DNA of 64,000 nt, from assembly GCF_937468385.1 (NCBI RefSeq), contig NZ_CALBWS010000015.1, positions 1 to 64,000 of the forward strand, in the 5' to 3' direction. This DNA comes from Neobacillus rhizosphaerae. GTDB lineage: Bacteria > Bacillota > Bacilli > Bacillales > Cytobacillaceae. Position numbers and translations under genes: made by a program. Below, piece after piece: positions 42,769-52,210 of this stretch (positions are counted from its first letter, which is position 1; every line of letters starts with the position of its first letter). The notes beneath the pieces were generated by a model, which was given only the letters and a program-made list of their open reading frames with translations, did no database searches and was not told where the DNA came from.

Positions 42769-43377
42769 TTATCTCATTTCCAAGTTTTTAGCTGTCTTAC
42801 TTGATTCCACTTCTGTTTCCTCTTTAAACGTACCAAATATGACATCGACAATCGGATTGCTGACGCCAAACCAATAATTTTCATTTTTGTAATGATGAAG
42901 AATATGCATTTTCTTAGCCCATTTTCCAAATTTTGTTTTCGGCTTCAGAGGTCGATGTGCCACATAATGCTTCCATTCATACGTTAATAACATCGCCATT
43001 AAACCTAGTCCAAACACCACCGTTTCAGTTAGGTCACGTGAAAAGGTATAAAAAACGGCTGAAATAATAAGGAAATTGGGAAGGCTATACCATAAGGGCA
43101 GAAATAAAAGCTTTAAATCATTTGGATACACATGGTGGTCATAATGGATTCTCTTTAAAAATTTTAGAAACAAAGGATTCTTAGGTGCTTTTAAATGAAA
43201 TAAAAAACGGTGAGTAAAATATTCACTTAAGACAAAAACAAAAAGCCCCAGGAGGAAAAATAAAATCATTGAAATCTTCACTCCTGTCATAAGCACAAAT
43301 ATAAATCCTGCAAAAAACAACAAGAACATGACCAGAACATCAAAATGAAAAAAGAAATCGCGATATAGCCCCTTCAT
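42769..43377 (-). CDS. Fatty-acid hydroxylase/sterol desaturase-family protein
   Basis: 202 residues. The diiron histidine clusters are visible: EYFTHRFLFH, RIHYDHHVYPNDLKLL, HYVAHRP and MHILHHYKNENYWFG. The short four-helix form with THRFLFHLKAPKNPLFLKFL is typical of small bacterial fatty-acid hydroxylase-family enzymes (membrane-bound, O2-dependent). The substrate is a lipid by inference. ATG 43377 behind AAGGGGAGTGTGTG is preferred over GTG 43380. It is alone and converges with the SDR gene. Confidence 0.88.
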   Translation of the reverse strand: MKGLYRDFFFHFDVLVMFLLFFAGFIFVLMTGVKISMILFFLLGLFVFVLSEYFTHRFLFHLKAPKNPLFLKFLKRIHYDHHVYPNDLKLLFLPLWYSLPNFLIISAVFYTFSRDLTETVVFGLGLMAMLLTYEWKHYVAHRPLKPKTKFGKWAKKMHILHHYKNENYWFGVSNPIVDVIFGTFKEETEVESSKTAKNLEMR

Positions 43378-43514
43378 CACACACTCCCCTTATTACACTG
43401 TAATACTATAATTTTATAATATTCCGAAAAATTTATTATTAAAATTTTATTAACTTTTCGTACACAATCATAACCAATTCTTCTTATCTGGCTTTAGTAA
43501 GGAGGCTGATTATA

Positions 43515-43634
43515 ATAAATACCCATTCCATCCGCAATCATTATTTTGGGCATTTTTTCTTAAAACTAATTATATAGTGCTAGTAGAAACCTTGGGCAGA
43601 ACGATAGGTCAATTCTTCAAAAAGAACCCTTAAA
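43515..43634 (+). pseudogene. Small frameshifted ORF with ATA start position
   Basis: GGAGG (43501-43505) lies 10 bases before ATA 43515. Reading on gives NTHSIRNHYFGHF, then a T6 run (43553-43558) where one added T would join the frame to FLKTNYIVLVETLGRTIGQF-FKKNP and a stop at 43632-43634, exactly at a terminator. The presence of a ribosome site and a terminator argues for a real short gene, damaged or mis-sequenced. The protein would be about 39 residues; family unknown. Confidence 0.4.
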
Positions 43635-43655
43635 ATTGAATTAAGGGTTCTTTTT
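43621..43655. terminator. Terminator between the small ORF and the SNF2 helicase gene
   Basis: Perfect stem AAAGAACCCTTAA/TTAAGGGTTCTTT with a 6-base loop and flanking T/A runs, so it can work in both directions. Confidence 0.85.
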
Positions 43656-43711
43656 ATTGTTTCCTTTTTCCAAATGCTCCACACTAGATGAATCATAATT
43701 CATCAATTTAT

Positions 43712-46700
43712 TTAAATCATCAATATATCCCTAATATCTTCTTCGGTAAGAGAAGACATTATTTTCTCCTCAGAATCGATGATTTCTTCAATGAGATGTC
43801 GCTTTTGGTCTTGCAATTCATTCATTTTTTCTTCGATGGTTCCATGGGCAATCAGCTTGATGACCTGGACAACATTTTTCTGCCCCATCCGATGGGCACG
43901 ATCAGCTGCTTGCTCCTCGACGGCCGGATTCCACCAGGTATCATATAAAATAACGGTATCCGCACTCATCAGGTTCAGGCCTGTCCCTCCTGCTTTCAAG
44001 GATATGAGGAATAAATCACGTTCCCCCTGATTAAATCGATGGCAGATTTCCACTCGTTCTTCTGAAGGTGTTTGTCCATCAAGGTAAAAGTAAGGTAACC
44101 CTTTCATCGTTAACGCTCTACCAATAAGCTCAAGCATTTTCGTAAACTGTGAAAAAATCAGCACCCGTCTTCCAGACTGCTTTGATTCCTCGACAATCTG
44201 TAAGAGTTGTTCAAATTTCGCGGAGCTTCCTTTATAACCGTCGACAAACAAGCTTGGGTGACAGCAAATCTGCCGTAGGCGCGTCAAACCCGCTAAAATT
44301 TTGATGCGATTTTTCCGAATGGTATCTTTGTCCAGCTGCTTCAATGTGTCGTGTCTTAATTTCGCCAAATAGGCCGCATACAGCTTCTTTTGTTCAGGAA
44401 GTAGCTCCACTGATTCCAGAGATTCTATTTTTTCAGGGAGCTCTGAAAGGACATCCTCCTTCAACCGGCGAAGTAAAAATGGCCGGATTCTCCGTGCAAT
44501 GTTTTTCCTTGAAAGCTTGCTATATTCTTTTAGCCCCATGAAAAGTTCTGGAAAGACCACGTGAAAAATCGACCACAGCTCCTCTTGAGAATTCTCAACT
44601 GGTGTACCAGTAAGGGCAAAGCGATTATTGGATTGTAGCTTCTTAGCCGCACGAGCTGTTTGGGTCAATGGATTTTTAAATGCTTGGGCCTCATCAAAAA
44701 ATACGGAATGAAAGGATAGTTTCGCAAAAAAGGTAATATCCCGCCGCAATAACGGATAGGAGGTAATCAACACATCGATATCCGTTTTTTCTTTCAGTAA
44801 CTTGGACCGCTCTGCTTTATTTCCATCGATGACAACCGCTTGTAAGGTAGGAGCAAATCTCTTCATTTCACTAAGCCAGTTATACGTCAAAGAGGATGGG
44901 CAAACAACCAGGACTGGCAGCTTTTCATTACGGATTTCAGGAAGCACGGATACGATAAACGCGATGCTTTGGATCGTTTTTCCGAGTCCCATATCATCTG
45001 CTAAAATCCCTCCGAAGCCATAATAGGCAAGGGTCTTCATCCATTTAAATCCGAGCTTTTGATAATCTTTGAGGATATTTTCTAAGCTCGTTGGTACTTC
45101 AAACTCCAACCGGCCAGGATTTCGGATGTGATCAAGGAACTGATGGAAGGACTCCTCTAGCTTGAAGGCATCGCTCACATCAACAGAATCAAGAAGTTGA
45201 AGGCTCTTTTCGATTGGTAAATCCAAGCCACTAGCGATATCTTTATCCTGGACAAGTGGTGAATGAAGAAAACGTTGAATTTCTTCGATTTCTCTCGTCT
45301 GTAACGAGAGCAGTGATCCATTGGGCAAACGATAATATTTCCGTTTTTCCTCTAAAGCATCTAATACATCCCGTATCTGTTTTTCAGGTATGCCGTCCAT
45401 TTCAAATTTGAATTCAAGCCAATTGGTCCGTTCCTTTTTGACCTTCACCCTCACTTGCGGACGTACATTCCCTCTGGATATCCGATTTCTTACAGCCGTC
45501 GTTGCATAAATTTGAACAAGCGTTTGGAGCTTTGGTATGACATGGTACAAAAACTCATATTCAAGCTCTTCATTATGCAAAAAATAGCCTCCGTCATTCT
45601 TCGCAAACGAGCTATCCTCCATGATTTGGAGAATTTCATCTTCCTTTTCCACATCCCTTATCAACATGAAGCCTGCCGGGAGGTCTCTCCTTTCCAATGG
45701 ATGGATAACCATATTTTCGTAGTGAAACTCGAGTCCCGCCAAGAGGCGATTTTTGACACGATCCAAGTAGAGCTTGGCAACCAAAGGTGTCTTCATAAAT
45801 TGCTTTGTTAATGATTCAGCTATGTGGACCTTGCCAATTTTTTTTAAACCTTGAGCCACTTTTTCCAGAAAAAAATAGATCTGTTCTTTTGGTATGGGAA
45901 TTTGATTCGTTCCGGAAGCATCTAGCATCCTCTGCAGGTCCGATAGACGTTTACAGTCCTGACTTTCTAGCTGTATTAATTTCCCTTCATATAGAACAGA
46001 GCGATAGGAATCGAGGACAACCATCCGATGAAAGCCTTTCACCGTCAGTTGATAGCCTTTGTCTTCCGTTTCTGTAAAATCAAACTGTAATGGCAGGGAA
46101 TCGTCGGATACGTCTAACCCCGTAAAGGTTTGTCCATCATACTCCAGTTTCACCCCTGGTGCTTTTAGAAGTAACGGCAGTAGCCGTTCCCAAGATGATG
46201 ATGGAAAGAGCAGCCTCTGATGGTGATCCTTGTCTGGCAAAACGTCACCATACACCTTTTCATCACGAATCACTTGAATAAGCTGCTGAATAACCGCATC
46301 TGTTGCAGTTTGGAAGCATTGCAGACTCGGGTCGTACGTGAATGAAGGGGAAAGTTGGCATAGATTTCCTTCTCTAACCCGCTCCAGAAAAACGCGGATA
46401 TTTTCTACTTTGGTCGATACGAGATTCATTTCAATACCGAATATGTACCGTCCCGTGCCGATTGCGACTGGTTTACAAGTAAACTCTACATCAAGCACTT
46501 TTCTTTTTTCAAAATGAAGCTGATGGCCGCTTGATCGGTGAGGCTGATCAGTGAAAAGAGTCCGTAATCCTTCTGTCAGTTCCTGATTGTTTGAAGGCGA
46601 AACAGTAGGGATGGTTCCTTGACGTTGATGGTCGTAAATCGCCAATAAAACAGCGGCAATATGCTGACAATCCTTATCAAAGGAGGCTAGCTTAGGGCAG

Positions 46701-46903
46701 CTGCATTCCGTTCGTATGTCTTCATGGGCATCCTTTTCAATCGTAACACGGAACTCTTCCTCTCCTATAACCGTTGCTTGACAGCGATCAGAAAGGTATT
46801 GGTCAAAGATTACTTTATTCGTGCGATAAAAATAATCTCCTCGTTTAAAGGAGACCTTACCGCACATTTGTTGAATAATTTTTGGATTTAATGTTATGTT
46901 CAA
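43712..46903 (-). CDS. SNF2-family helicase with SWIM zinc finger
   Basis: 1063 residues. The N-terminal SWIM finger is C67-S-C69 with C79-H81 (CSCPKLASFDKDCQH), followed by a long bacterial SNF2-associated region to about 600. The motor has motif I DDMGLGKTIQ (about 636-645), DEAQ box FFDEAQAFKN (about 735), motif III LTGTPVENS, and C-terminal helicase motifs RVLIFSQFTKMLELI, LISLKAGGTGLNLMSAD and DRAHRMGQ. SWI2/SNF2 proteins translocate on DNA and displace bound proteins, often RNA polymerase. The start is TTG 46903. It is single, like the YwqA/YqhH-type helicases of Bacillus. Confidence 0.92.
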   Translation of the reverse strand: MNITLNPKIIQQMCGKVSFKRGDYFYRTNKVIFDQYLSDRCQATVIGEEEFRVTIEKDAHEDIRTECSCPKLASFDKDCQHIAAVLLAIYDHQRQGTIPTVSPSNNQELTEGLRTLFTDQPHRSSGHQLHFEKRKVLDVEFTCKPVAIGTGRYIFGIEMNLVSTKVENIRVFLERVREGNLCQLSPSFTYDPSLQCFQTATDAVIQQLIQVIRDEKVYGDVLPDKDHHQRLLFPSSSWERLLPLLLKAPGVKLEYDGQTFTGLDVSDDSLPLQFDFTETEDKGYQLTVKGFHRMVVLDSYRSVLYEGKLIQLESQDCKRLSDLQRMLDASGTNQIPIPKEQIYFFLEKVAQGLKKIGKVHIAESLTKQFMKTPLVAKLYLDRVKNRLLAGLEFHYENMVIHPLERRDLPAGFMLIRDVEKEDEILQIMEDSSFAKNDGGYFLHNEELEYEFLYHVIPKLQTLVQIYATTAVRNRISRGNVRPQVRVKVKKERTNWLEFKFEMDGIPEKQIRDVLDALEEKRKYYRLPNGSLLSLQTREIEEIQRFLHSPLVQDKDIASGLDLPIEKSLQLLDSVDVSDAFKLEESFHQFLDHIRNPGRLEFEVPTSLENILKDYQKLGFKWMKTLAYYGFGGILADDMGLGKTIQSIAFIVSVLPEIRNEKLPVLVVCPSSLTYNWLSEMKRFAPTLQAVVIDGNKAERSKLLKEKTDIDVLITSYPLLRRDITFFAKLSFHSVFFDEAQAFKNPLTQTARAAKKLQSNNRFALTGTPVENSQEELWSIFHVVFPELFMGLKEYSKLSRKNIARRIRPFLLRRLKEDVLSELPEKIESLESVELLPEQKKLYAAYLAKLRHDTLKQLDKDTIRKNRIKILAGLTRLRQICCHPSLFVDGYKGSSAKFEQLLQIVEESKQSGRRVLIFSQFTKMLELIGRALTMKGLPYFYLDGQTPSEERVEICHRFNQGERDLFLISLKAGGTGLNLMSADTVILYDTWWNPAVEEQAADRAHRMGQKNVVQVIKLIAHGTIEEKMNELQDQKRHLIEEIIDSEEKIMSSLTEEDIRDILMI

Positions 46904-47107
46904 GTGCCTTGCTCCTCCCTTGAGGATCAGTTGGTCTCATCTATAATCTGTGCTTTGGATAAATTTAGCATCCCACTATTTATCATTATTGAATTATTAC
47001 GATTGTATCATAAGCTTGAGCAATCGATAACATCTTTCCCCCCATTCCCGGGAGTTTGGAAACAGCAACACATGATTTGTGGATGATTAATGATAGCATT
47101 AACATAG

Positions 47108-47137
47108 AAAAAGCGACCTTCGTAATCGAAGCATCGC
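47108..47137 (-). terminator. Terminator of the DUF1801 gene
   Basis: On the minus strand GCGATGCTTCG and CGAAGGTCGC pair around ATTA with one small mismatch, followed by TTTTTC. It lies 24 bases after the stop. Confidence 0.7.
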
Positions 47138-47160
47138 CATTGTCGAACCTACTAGCTACT

Positions 47161-47586
47161 TTAAGAATTCGGATAGGTCTCTTGCAAAAACTGGACGGAT
47201 TGGTTAATTAACGCTTGTAAGACCGCAAGATCGATATCAGCTACCTTATTGATGTACACACACCCTTTCCCAGTCGTATGTTTTCCAAAGCTATTGAGCA
47301 ATTCCTGACGTTTTGTATCACCTGGCGCAAAATACAAACTAATTTTTGCCTTTCGAGGTGAAAAACCCACTAATGGGGCAACCCCTTCATGACCTGATTC
47401 ATATTTATAATGATAGGAACCAAATCCGATAATACTTGGCCCCCACATCTTTGCTTCATATCCTGTCGTTTCAGTAAAAATATCTACTAGTTTATACGCG
47501 TCCTCCCGTTTTTTCATGCTATCAACACTCTCAATAAACTCCACAACACTGTTATCCGTTTCTTTTGTTTTTTGCTGATAGGTCAT
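47161..47586 (-). CDS. DUF1801-domain protein
   Basis: 141 residues. MTYQQKTKETDNSVVEFIESVDSMKKREDA is the typical N-terminal helix pair of DUF1801, followed by GPSIIGFGSYHYKYESGHEG and FSPRKAKISLYFAPGDTKRQ, the conserved barrel-like core. Function unknown; it is commonly seen as a single soluble gene. TAGGAGTGATTCTA precedes the ATG at 47586; the frame continues to 47661 without a ribosome site. Confidence 0.85.
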   Translation of the reverse strand: MTYQQKTKETDNSVVEFIESVDSMKKREDAYKLVDIFTETTGYEAKMWGPSIIGFGSYHYKYESGHEGVAPLVGFSPRKAKISLYFAPGDTKRQELLNSFGKHTTGKGCVYINKVADIDLAVLQALINQSVQFLQETYPNS

Positions 47587-47945
47587 TAGAATCACTCCTA
47601 GTCTTGAAATTAGTAGTTTGACGAAAAATGGTTTCAAATACATTATTGGTAAATGGAACAACTTAGAGACACCTTATGAAAAGCACAGGTTATTTCATGC
47701 GTTTTATATTTCCCTCAGATGCAAAAATGTTATCCCTTGTTTCTCGTATCTCCCTTATTTAATAAGCGATGATTCATTTTAAATAATCATGTGATTCTAC
47801 CTGAGGCTTGAAACTATTTAATTAATCTATACTCTTTTAATACTGTTTTTCCTGCTTTAATAGGAGTATTTTTTCAAAAAAAGAAGGATTTAGATATTAA
47901 ATAGTAGAAGAAATGCGATGATAGGAACTCTAAAGGGGGATTTAT

Positions 47946-48419
47946 ATGAAGAAGGAAGATATTATTAAAGGAAAGTTAAGTTTAGTAGAATGGGCTCATT
48001 CTCTTAAAGCTATACCGGATGATTTATGGTTCCAGCCATTTCGAGAAGGTTCATGGGGTTCTGCAGACGTTATTTCTCATTTTATTTCTTGGGATCATTT
48101 TATGATTGAAAACAGGATTTCGCATCTTGTAAAAAACGAACCATTCCCTAAAATGTCCATTGATGTAGAAGAAATAAACAAGGCAGCATCGACATATGCC
48201 AGATCAGGAATTACGAAGGTCCAGCTGATCAATGAGTTAATTTCTATAAGACAACGTTTAGTATCACTCCTAGGTGAGTTGGATTCGGAAAGATTCGATA
48301 TGCCACTTCCTGGTAAGGAGCATATCACTCTTGTCGAGTACTTTGTTGGTATGATTGAACATGATCAAAAACATATAACGGAAATTAATTCATTTATTAG
48401 CCAAAATAAAGAATCATAA
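47946..48419 (+). CDS. DinB_2-superfamily protein
   Basis: 157 residues, four predicted helices. Conserved features are WGSADVISHFISWDHFMIEN with the first His, and VGMIEHDQKHITEIN with H-x3-H, together a three-His metal site as in DinB-like proteins. It is related in fold, not sequence, to the DinB protein at 36283. Substrate unknown. AAAGGGGGATTTAT precedes the ATG. It stands alone. Confidence 0.75.
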   Translation: MKKEDIIKGKLSLVEWAHSLKAIPDDLWFQPFREGSWGSADVISHFISWDHFMIENRISHLVKNEPFPKMSIDVEEINKAASTYARSGITKVQLINELISIRQRLVSLLGELDSERFDMPLPGKEHITLVEYFVGMIEHDQKHITEINSFISQNKES

Positions 48420-48510
48420 GGCAAATAATAATAACAAGATCGCCCCCGATCATATGGTAGCTAGTAAAGATTTCTGAGAGCTGAGAAGGGGCCGCCGCCC
48501 CTTTATTTAA

Positions 48511-49581
48511 TCAAATTCTCGTTTCCCTGCGGACAACCGGCACTACTTCCGTTGCTAACCGCTCAATGTTCTCAGCCACTTTTTTAAATGGCATACCACC
48601 TATGTCCATTTGGGCGATAAATCGCTGATGTCCAAATAGCTCGTATTGATGCAGAATTTTCTCGATAATTTGCTGTGAGCTTCCCACAAATAAAGCCGTT
48701 TCCGCTCCCGATATTAGTTCAAAGTCGGCTCTGGACATCTTGGTGGTTATTCCAGCTTGGTGATTGAGGTAGCTCCAGTAATTTGAATGATAAGGGTAGA
48801 ATTCATCTCTTGCCTTCTGCGTTGTTTCCGAAATATAGGCATGACCTGTTACTCCAACCTTCACATCTTCTAGAGGATGACCTGCTTCATTCGCCGCCTG
48901 TCGGTATTGATCCACCAACGGTTTAAATCGAATCGGATCTCCTCCGAGTATCGCTAATGCTAAGCCAGCGCCTAATCTACCTGCTCGTGCTGCACTTTCC
49001 GGAGTACCTCCCACTCCAACCCATAAGGGAATATTTTTTTGAACTGGCCGTGGGGCAATTTCGGCATCCCGCAATGCAGAGCGAAAACGGCCATTCCAGG
49101 AAACTTTCTCATGAGCGTTCAGCTTCAGAAACAACTCGATGTTCTCTTCAAACAAAGCATCATAATTTTCCAAATCATAACCGAACAAGGGGAAGGATTC
49201 GATAAAAGCCCCACGTCCTGCGATGATTTCGGCGCGTCCGTTTGACAAGAGATCAAGTGTAGCAAAATCCTCAAATAAACGAACCGGGTCAACCGTATTT
49301 AATACAGTCGTAGCACTTGTCAGCTTAATTCGATTGGTGACTTGTGAAATCGCAGACAAGACGATTGGTGGTGCTGACACTGCATAGTCCAGACGATGAT
49401 GTTCACCAACCCCAAAAACGTCTAGTCCTGCCTGATCTGCCATTTTTGCCGCTTCGATTATTTCTTCCAAACGCTGTCTTGTGCTTATGGTTTTCCCTGT
49501 TTGTGGATCCGGCCCTAAATCTGCTAATGAATATATCCCAATTTCCATACCGGAATGTCCAGCTGTCGCATCTACCTCCAT
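48511..49581 (-). CDS. LLM-class flavin-dependent oxidoreductase
   Basis: About 356 residues in a bacterial-luciferase-like TIM barrel. Recognisable parts are GLDVFGVGEHHRLDYAVSAP (the EHH flavin/substrate loop), SATTVLNTVDPVRLFEDFAT, GRAEIIAGRGAFIESFPLFG and PLWVGVGGTPESAARAGRLG. It should use FMNH2; in Bacillus such proteins are often called alkane monooxygenase-like, but the substrate is not known. ATG 49581 follows GGGGAGGAGAGTAAG; the frame extends to 49602. A 37-codon small ORF ends one base before its start. Confidence 0.88.
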   Translation of the reverse strand: MEVDATAGHSGMEIGIYSLADLGPDPQTGKTISTRQRLEEIIEAAKMADQAGLDVFGVGEHHRLDYAVSAPPIVLSAISQVTNRIKLTSATTVLNTVDPVRLFEDFATLDLLSNGRAEIIAGRGAFIESFPLFGYDLENYDALFEENIELFLKLNAHEKVSWNGRFRSALRDAEIAPRPVQKNIPLWVGVGGTPESAARAGRLGAGLALAILGGDPIRFKPLVDQYRQAANEAGHPLEDVKVGVTGHAYISETTQKARDEFYPYHSNYWSYLNHQAGITTKMSRADFELISGAETALFVGSSQQIIEKILHQYELFGHQRFIAQMDIGGMPFKKVAENIERLATEVVPVVRRETRI

Positions 49582-49582
49582 C

Positions 49583-49696
49583 TTACTCTCCTCCCCAAAC
49601 ACTGTTTAGTGACAAATCGTATTTGTTTTCCAGATGAATCAAGCGTGTTTTATTAAAGTCATCTTTTTCCTTACACTTGTTGTTCGGGGCGTTCAT
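49583..49696 (-). CDS. Small ORF (37 residues) directly ahead of the LLM oxidoreductase
   Basis: ATG 49696 has GAGGAG 9 bases upstream. The peptide begins MNAPNNKCKEKDDFNKTRLI and ends KYDLSLNSVWGGE. Its TAA (49583-49585) is one base before the LLM ATG, and the LLM ribosome site GGGGAGGAG lies inside its last codons, so translation is coupled. It could be a regulatory leader or microprotein. No membrane segment; no family recognised. Confidence 0.5.
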   Translation of the reverse strand: MNAPNNKCKEKDDFNKTRLIHLENKYDLSLNSVWGGE

Positions 49697-50067
49697 GTAT
49701 AACGCTCCTCTACATAATATTCTGTAGCAATTAATGGGTGTGAATGCCTATGTTACCCTTCTCTTCTTTAGAGGTTCAAATCCTCTTTAACTATCATGGT
49801 TCTGCAAGTAAACTAATTTGTTCAAAACATCATTGCTTTAATATTAGACGCAGGTAAACCCTCTTGTAACAGCTGCTTCATCCTAATCATGTAAGGATGA
49901 ATATGCTTAAAATAGTTCTTATAGGAAGCACATAGATAATTTAATCCTGGCTCATTTTTCCTGCCCTAATCGCCATTACCATCTGTCCTTTCTCGCTGAA
50001 TACTCGTACAGGGTTTGTAGACAATTGAGAATGTATATTAAGTAATTTATTTACGGGATGATTTTAT
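49697..50067. other. Gap upstream of the LLM unit
   Basis: Mostly A/T-rich non-coding DNA. A tRNA-T-arm-like stretch (AGAGG-TTCAAAT-CCTCT, 49770-49786) stands alone without other tRNA arms and is probably chance. No gene seen. Confidence 0.4.
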
Positions 50068-50069
50068 TA

Positions 50070-50275
50070 TGAAAAATCCACTTAAAAAAGAAGTTCTTTT
50101 TATACAAAAAGCTTTTTAGCGATCTATATGTATGGCACCTTTTTTGTTCAAAATGCTATGGGACTAAACACCAATTATGTCCTTGCCCTCACCTCTACTG
50201 GACATGTGAATATGATAAAAGTACTTAGCTGGAAAAATTGGAGGAATATTTATCAATGTATGACTCTTTAAATTC
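50070..50275 (+). pseudogene. Frameshifted small ORF of membrane-protein character
   Basis: ATG 50070 starts MKNPLKKEVLFIQK. At the A5 run near 50105-50110 the frame must shift by one to continue as SFLAIYMYGTFFVQNAMGLN, TNYVLALTSTGHVNMIKVLS and a stop at about 50275. A hydrophobic, protein-like text spread over two frames implies a decayed or mis-sequenced gene. Its end overlaps the start region of the HAD gene at 50256. Family unknown. Confidence 0.4.
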
Positions 50276-52154
50276 AACAGAGTTGCTAAAGTTGCCCTAT
50301 TTGGATGGATCGGAGTCGAAAGTATTAAACCGACCGACAGCACTTGATTTTGCTAGGAATATGTTAGAATACGATGTTATTTCGTTTGATGTTTTTGACA
50401 CTTTGTTATTAAGGCCGTTTGCCCAACCTCATCATCTATTCATGATAGTAGGGGAAAAACTGGACTGTGTAAATTTTATGTCCATACGAATGAAAGCGGA
50501 GAAGGAAGCTCGTAATCAAGCAGAAGTAAAGAAAGGGAATAAGGAAGTAACAATATTTGATATATATGAACTTATTGAGTTAAAAACAGGGATTGATAAA
50601 CATTATGGAGCCCAGTTAGAGTTTCAAACAGAATTAGAGTTTTGTTTTGCTAATCCATATATGAAAGATGTTTTTGAAATTCTTAAGGCGCAAAATAAGA
50701 AATTGATTGCTATTTCAGATATGTATTTAACAACGTCAATGATTAAACAATTGTTGGAGAAGGCAGGATTTAGTGGATTATTTGACGTTTTTGTTTCCGG
50801 TGAGAACAATGGTAGTAAACAAAATAAACGGTTATTCAAAATAGCTCAACAAAAATTAGGCAAGGATCTCAGTATCGTACACGTCGGGGAAAATTATGAG
50901 TCAGATATAAAAAGCGCTCAAGAACAAGGGATAGCGACAAGATATTACCATAATGTTCATGAGATAGGAAATCAATACCGCGCAGACAGTGTGTCCGAAC
51001 TAATTGGTTCCACATATAGTGGGATCATCAATACTCATTTGCATAATGGTAAAAAGCAATATACACCTCATTATGAATATGGTTTTATTTATGGTGGGTT
51101 GTATATATTGGGCTTCTGCAAATGGATTTATGATTATGCAAAACAAAATAATATAGATAAAGTTTTGTTTCTTTCAAGAGATGGGGATATATATCGCAAA
51201 GTATTTAATTATCTTTACTCTGATATGAATAATGAATATGTTTACTGGTCGCGAATAGCCAATATGAAATATACAATAGATAAAAATCGTTATGATTTTT
51301 TGCAACGAATGGTCAAACACAAAGCAAATAGTGTATTGGGAATTACCATAAAAGGACTTCTAGAATCATTAGAATTAGATGAATTGATTGATTTGTTAAA
51401 TCAATATGAATTAAATGAAGACGATTTGATTCAAAAGGGAAATGTAAAATTAATTCAAACATTTTTTGTAGATAATTGGGAAACTGTTGTAAATAAACTA
51501 TCTGAAGAAAATGAAATTGTTAAAGAGTATTTTATAAAAATCATTCAAGGAAGTAAAAAGGTTGCTGTCGTTGATGTTGGTTGGGTCGGATCTGGAGGGT
51601 CTGGGATCAAATATTTGATCGAACAAAAATGGAACTTGAATTGTGAAGTTCAAAGTTTAGTAGCCGGTTGTAGACACTCGAACCACACAGGTAATCTAAG
51701 CCAAATTATGAAAAAAGAAATAGAACCTTATATTTTTTCAAGAATGTATAACAGAAATTTATACGATACCCACTCAAATACTAAACATAATAATGTATTT
51801 TTTGAGTTATTTACTCAGGCTTGCTATCCTTCGTTCTCAGGCTTCAAGAAAACGGAAGAAGGCTTTAAATTAATATTTGATGTACCTGAGGTTGAAAATT
51901 ATAAAATTATAGAGCAAATTCATCATGGTATTTTTGATTTTGTTAAGTTATACAAGAAGATGTTTTCAAATTATGAGTATTTATTTAATATTTCAGGTTA
52001 CGATGCCTATCAACCTTTTAGGATGATAATAAAAGACCTTCGATTTATAAGGAAATATTTTGGTGATTTACGTTTTTCAAGAGGCGTGATTGCAGATACA
52101 GAAAATCAAACTTTCGAAACATTGAATGGTATCATGGATCAGGCTGGGCTTTAA
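50256..52154 (+). CDS. COG5610-like HAD-superfamily protein of surface-polysaccharide type
   Basis: About 632 residues. The N-terminal HAD phosphatase-like domain has motif I YDVISFDVFDTLLLRPF (D45, D48), motif II LIAISDMYL, the Lys in SKQNKRLF and motif IV HVGENYESDI. A large second part (about 270-630) contains VLFLSRDGDIYRKVFNYLY and VAVVDVGWVGSGG, as in HAD-like proteins (COG5610) found in capsule and lipopolysaccharide loci. It probably processes a sugar- or lipid-phosphate glycan intermediate. The gene is A/T-rich. ATG 50256 follows GGAGG by 11 bases; TTG 50238 is the longer option. The glycosyltransferase follows 56 bases later. Confidence 0.75.
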   Translation: MYDSLNSTELLKLPYLDGSESKVLNRPTALDFARNMLEYDVISFDVFDTLLLRPFAQPHHLFMIVGEKLDCVNFMSIRMKAEKEARNQAEVKKGNKEVTIFDIYELIELKTGIDKHYGAQLEFQTELEFCFANPYMKDVFEILKAQNKKLIAISDMYLTTSMIKQLLEKAGFSGLFDVFVSGENNGSKQNKRLFKIAQQKLGKDLSIVHVGENYESDIKSAQEQGIATRYYHNVHEIGNQYRADSVSELIGSTYSGIINTHLHNGKKQYTPHYEYGFIYGGLYILGFCKWIYDYAKQNNIDKVLFLSRDGDIYRKVFNYLYSDMNNEYVYWSRIANMKYTIDKNRYDFLQRMVKHKANSVLGITIKGLLESLELDELIDLLNQYELNEDDLIQKGNVKLIQTFFVDNWETVVNKLSEENEIVKEYFIKIIQGSKKVAVVDVGWVGSGGSGIKYLIEQKWNLNCEVQSLVAGCRHSNHTGNLSQIMKKEIEPYIFSRMYNRNLYDTHSNTKHNNVFFELFTQACYPSFSGFKKTEEGFKLIFDVPEVENYKIIEQIHHGIFDFVKLYKKMFSNYEYLFNISGYDAYQPFRMIIKDLRFIRKYFGDLRFSRGVIADTENQTFETLNGIMDQAGL

Positions 52155-52210
52155 AACCACAAAATTAGTAGGTATATGCTTATGTTCAATTTAGATTCGG
52201 AGTGAACATT

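Noticed and set aside
49770-49790. tRNA T-arm-like string (AGAGG-TTCAAAT-CCTCT)
   Set aside because: No matching acceptor, D or anticodon arm and no CCA end within 80 bases upstream; most likely chance.
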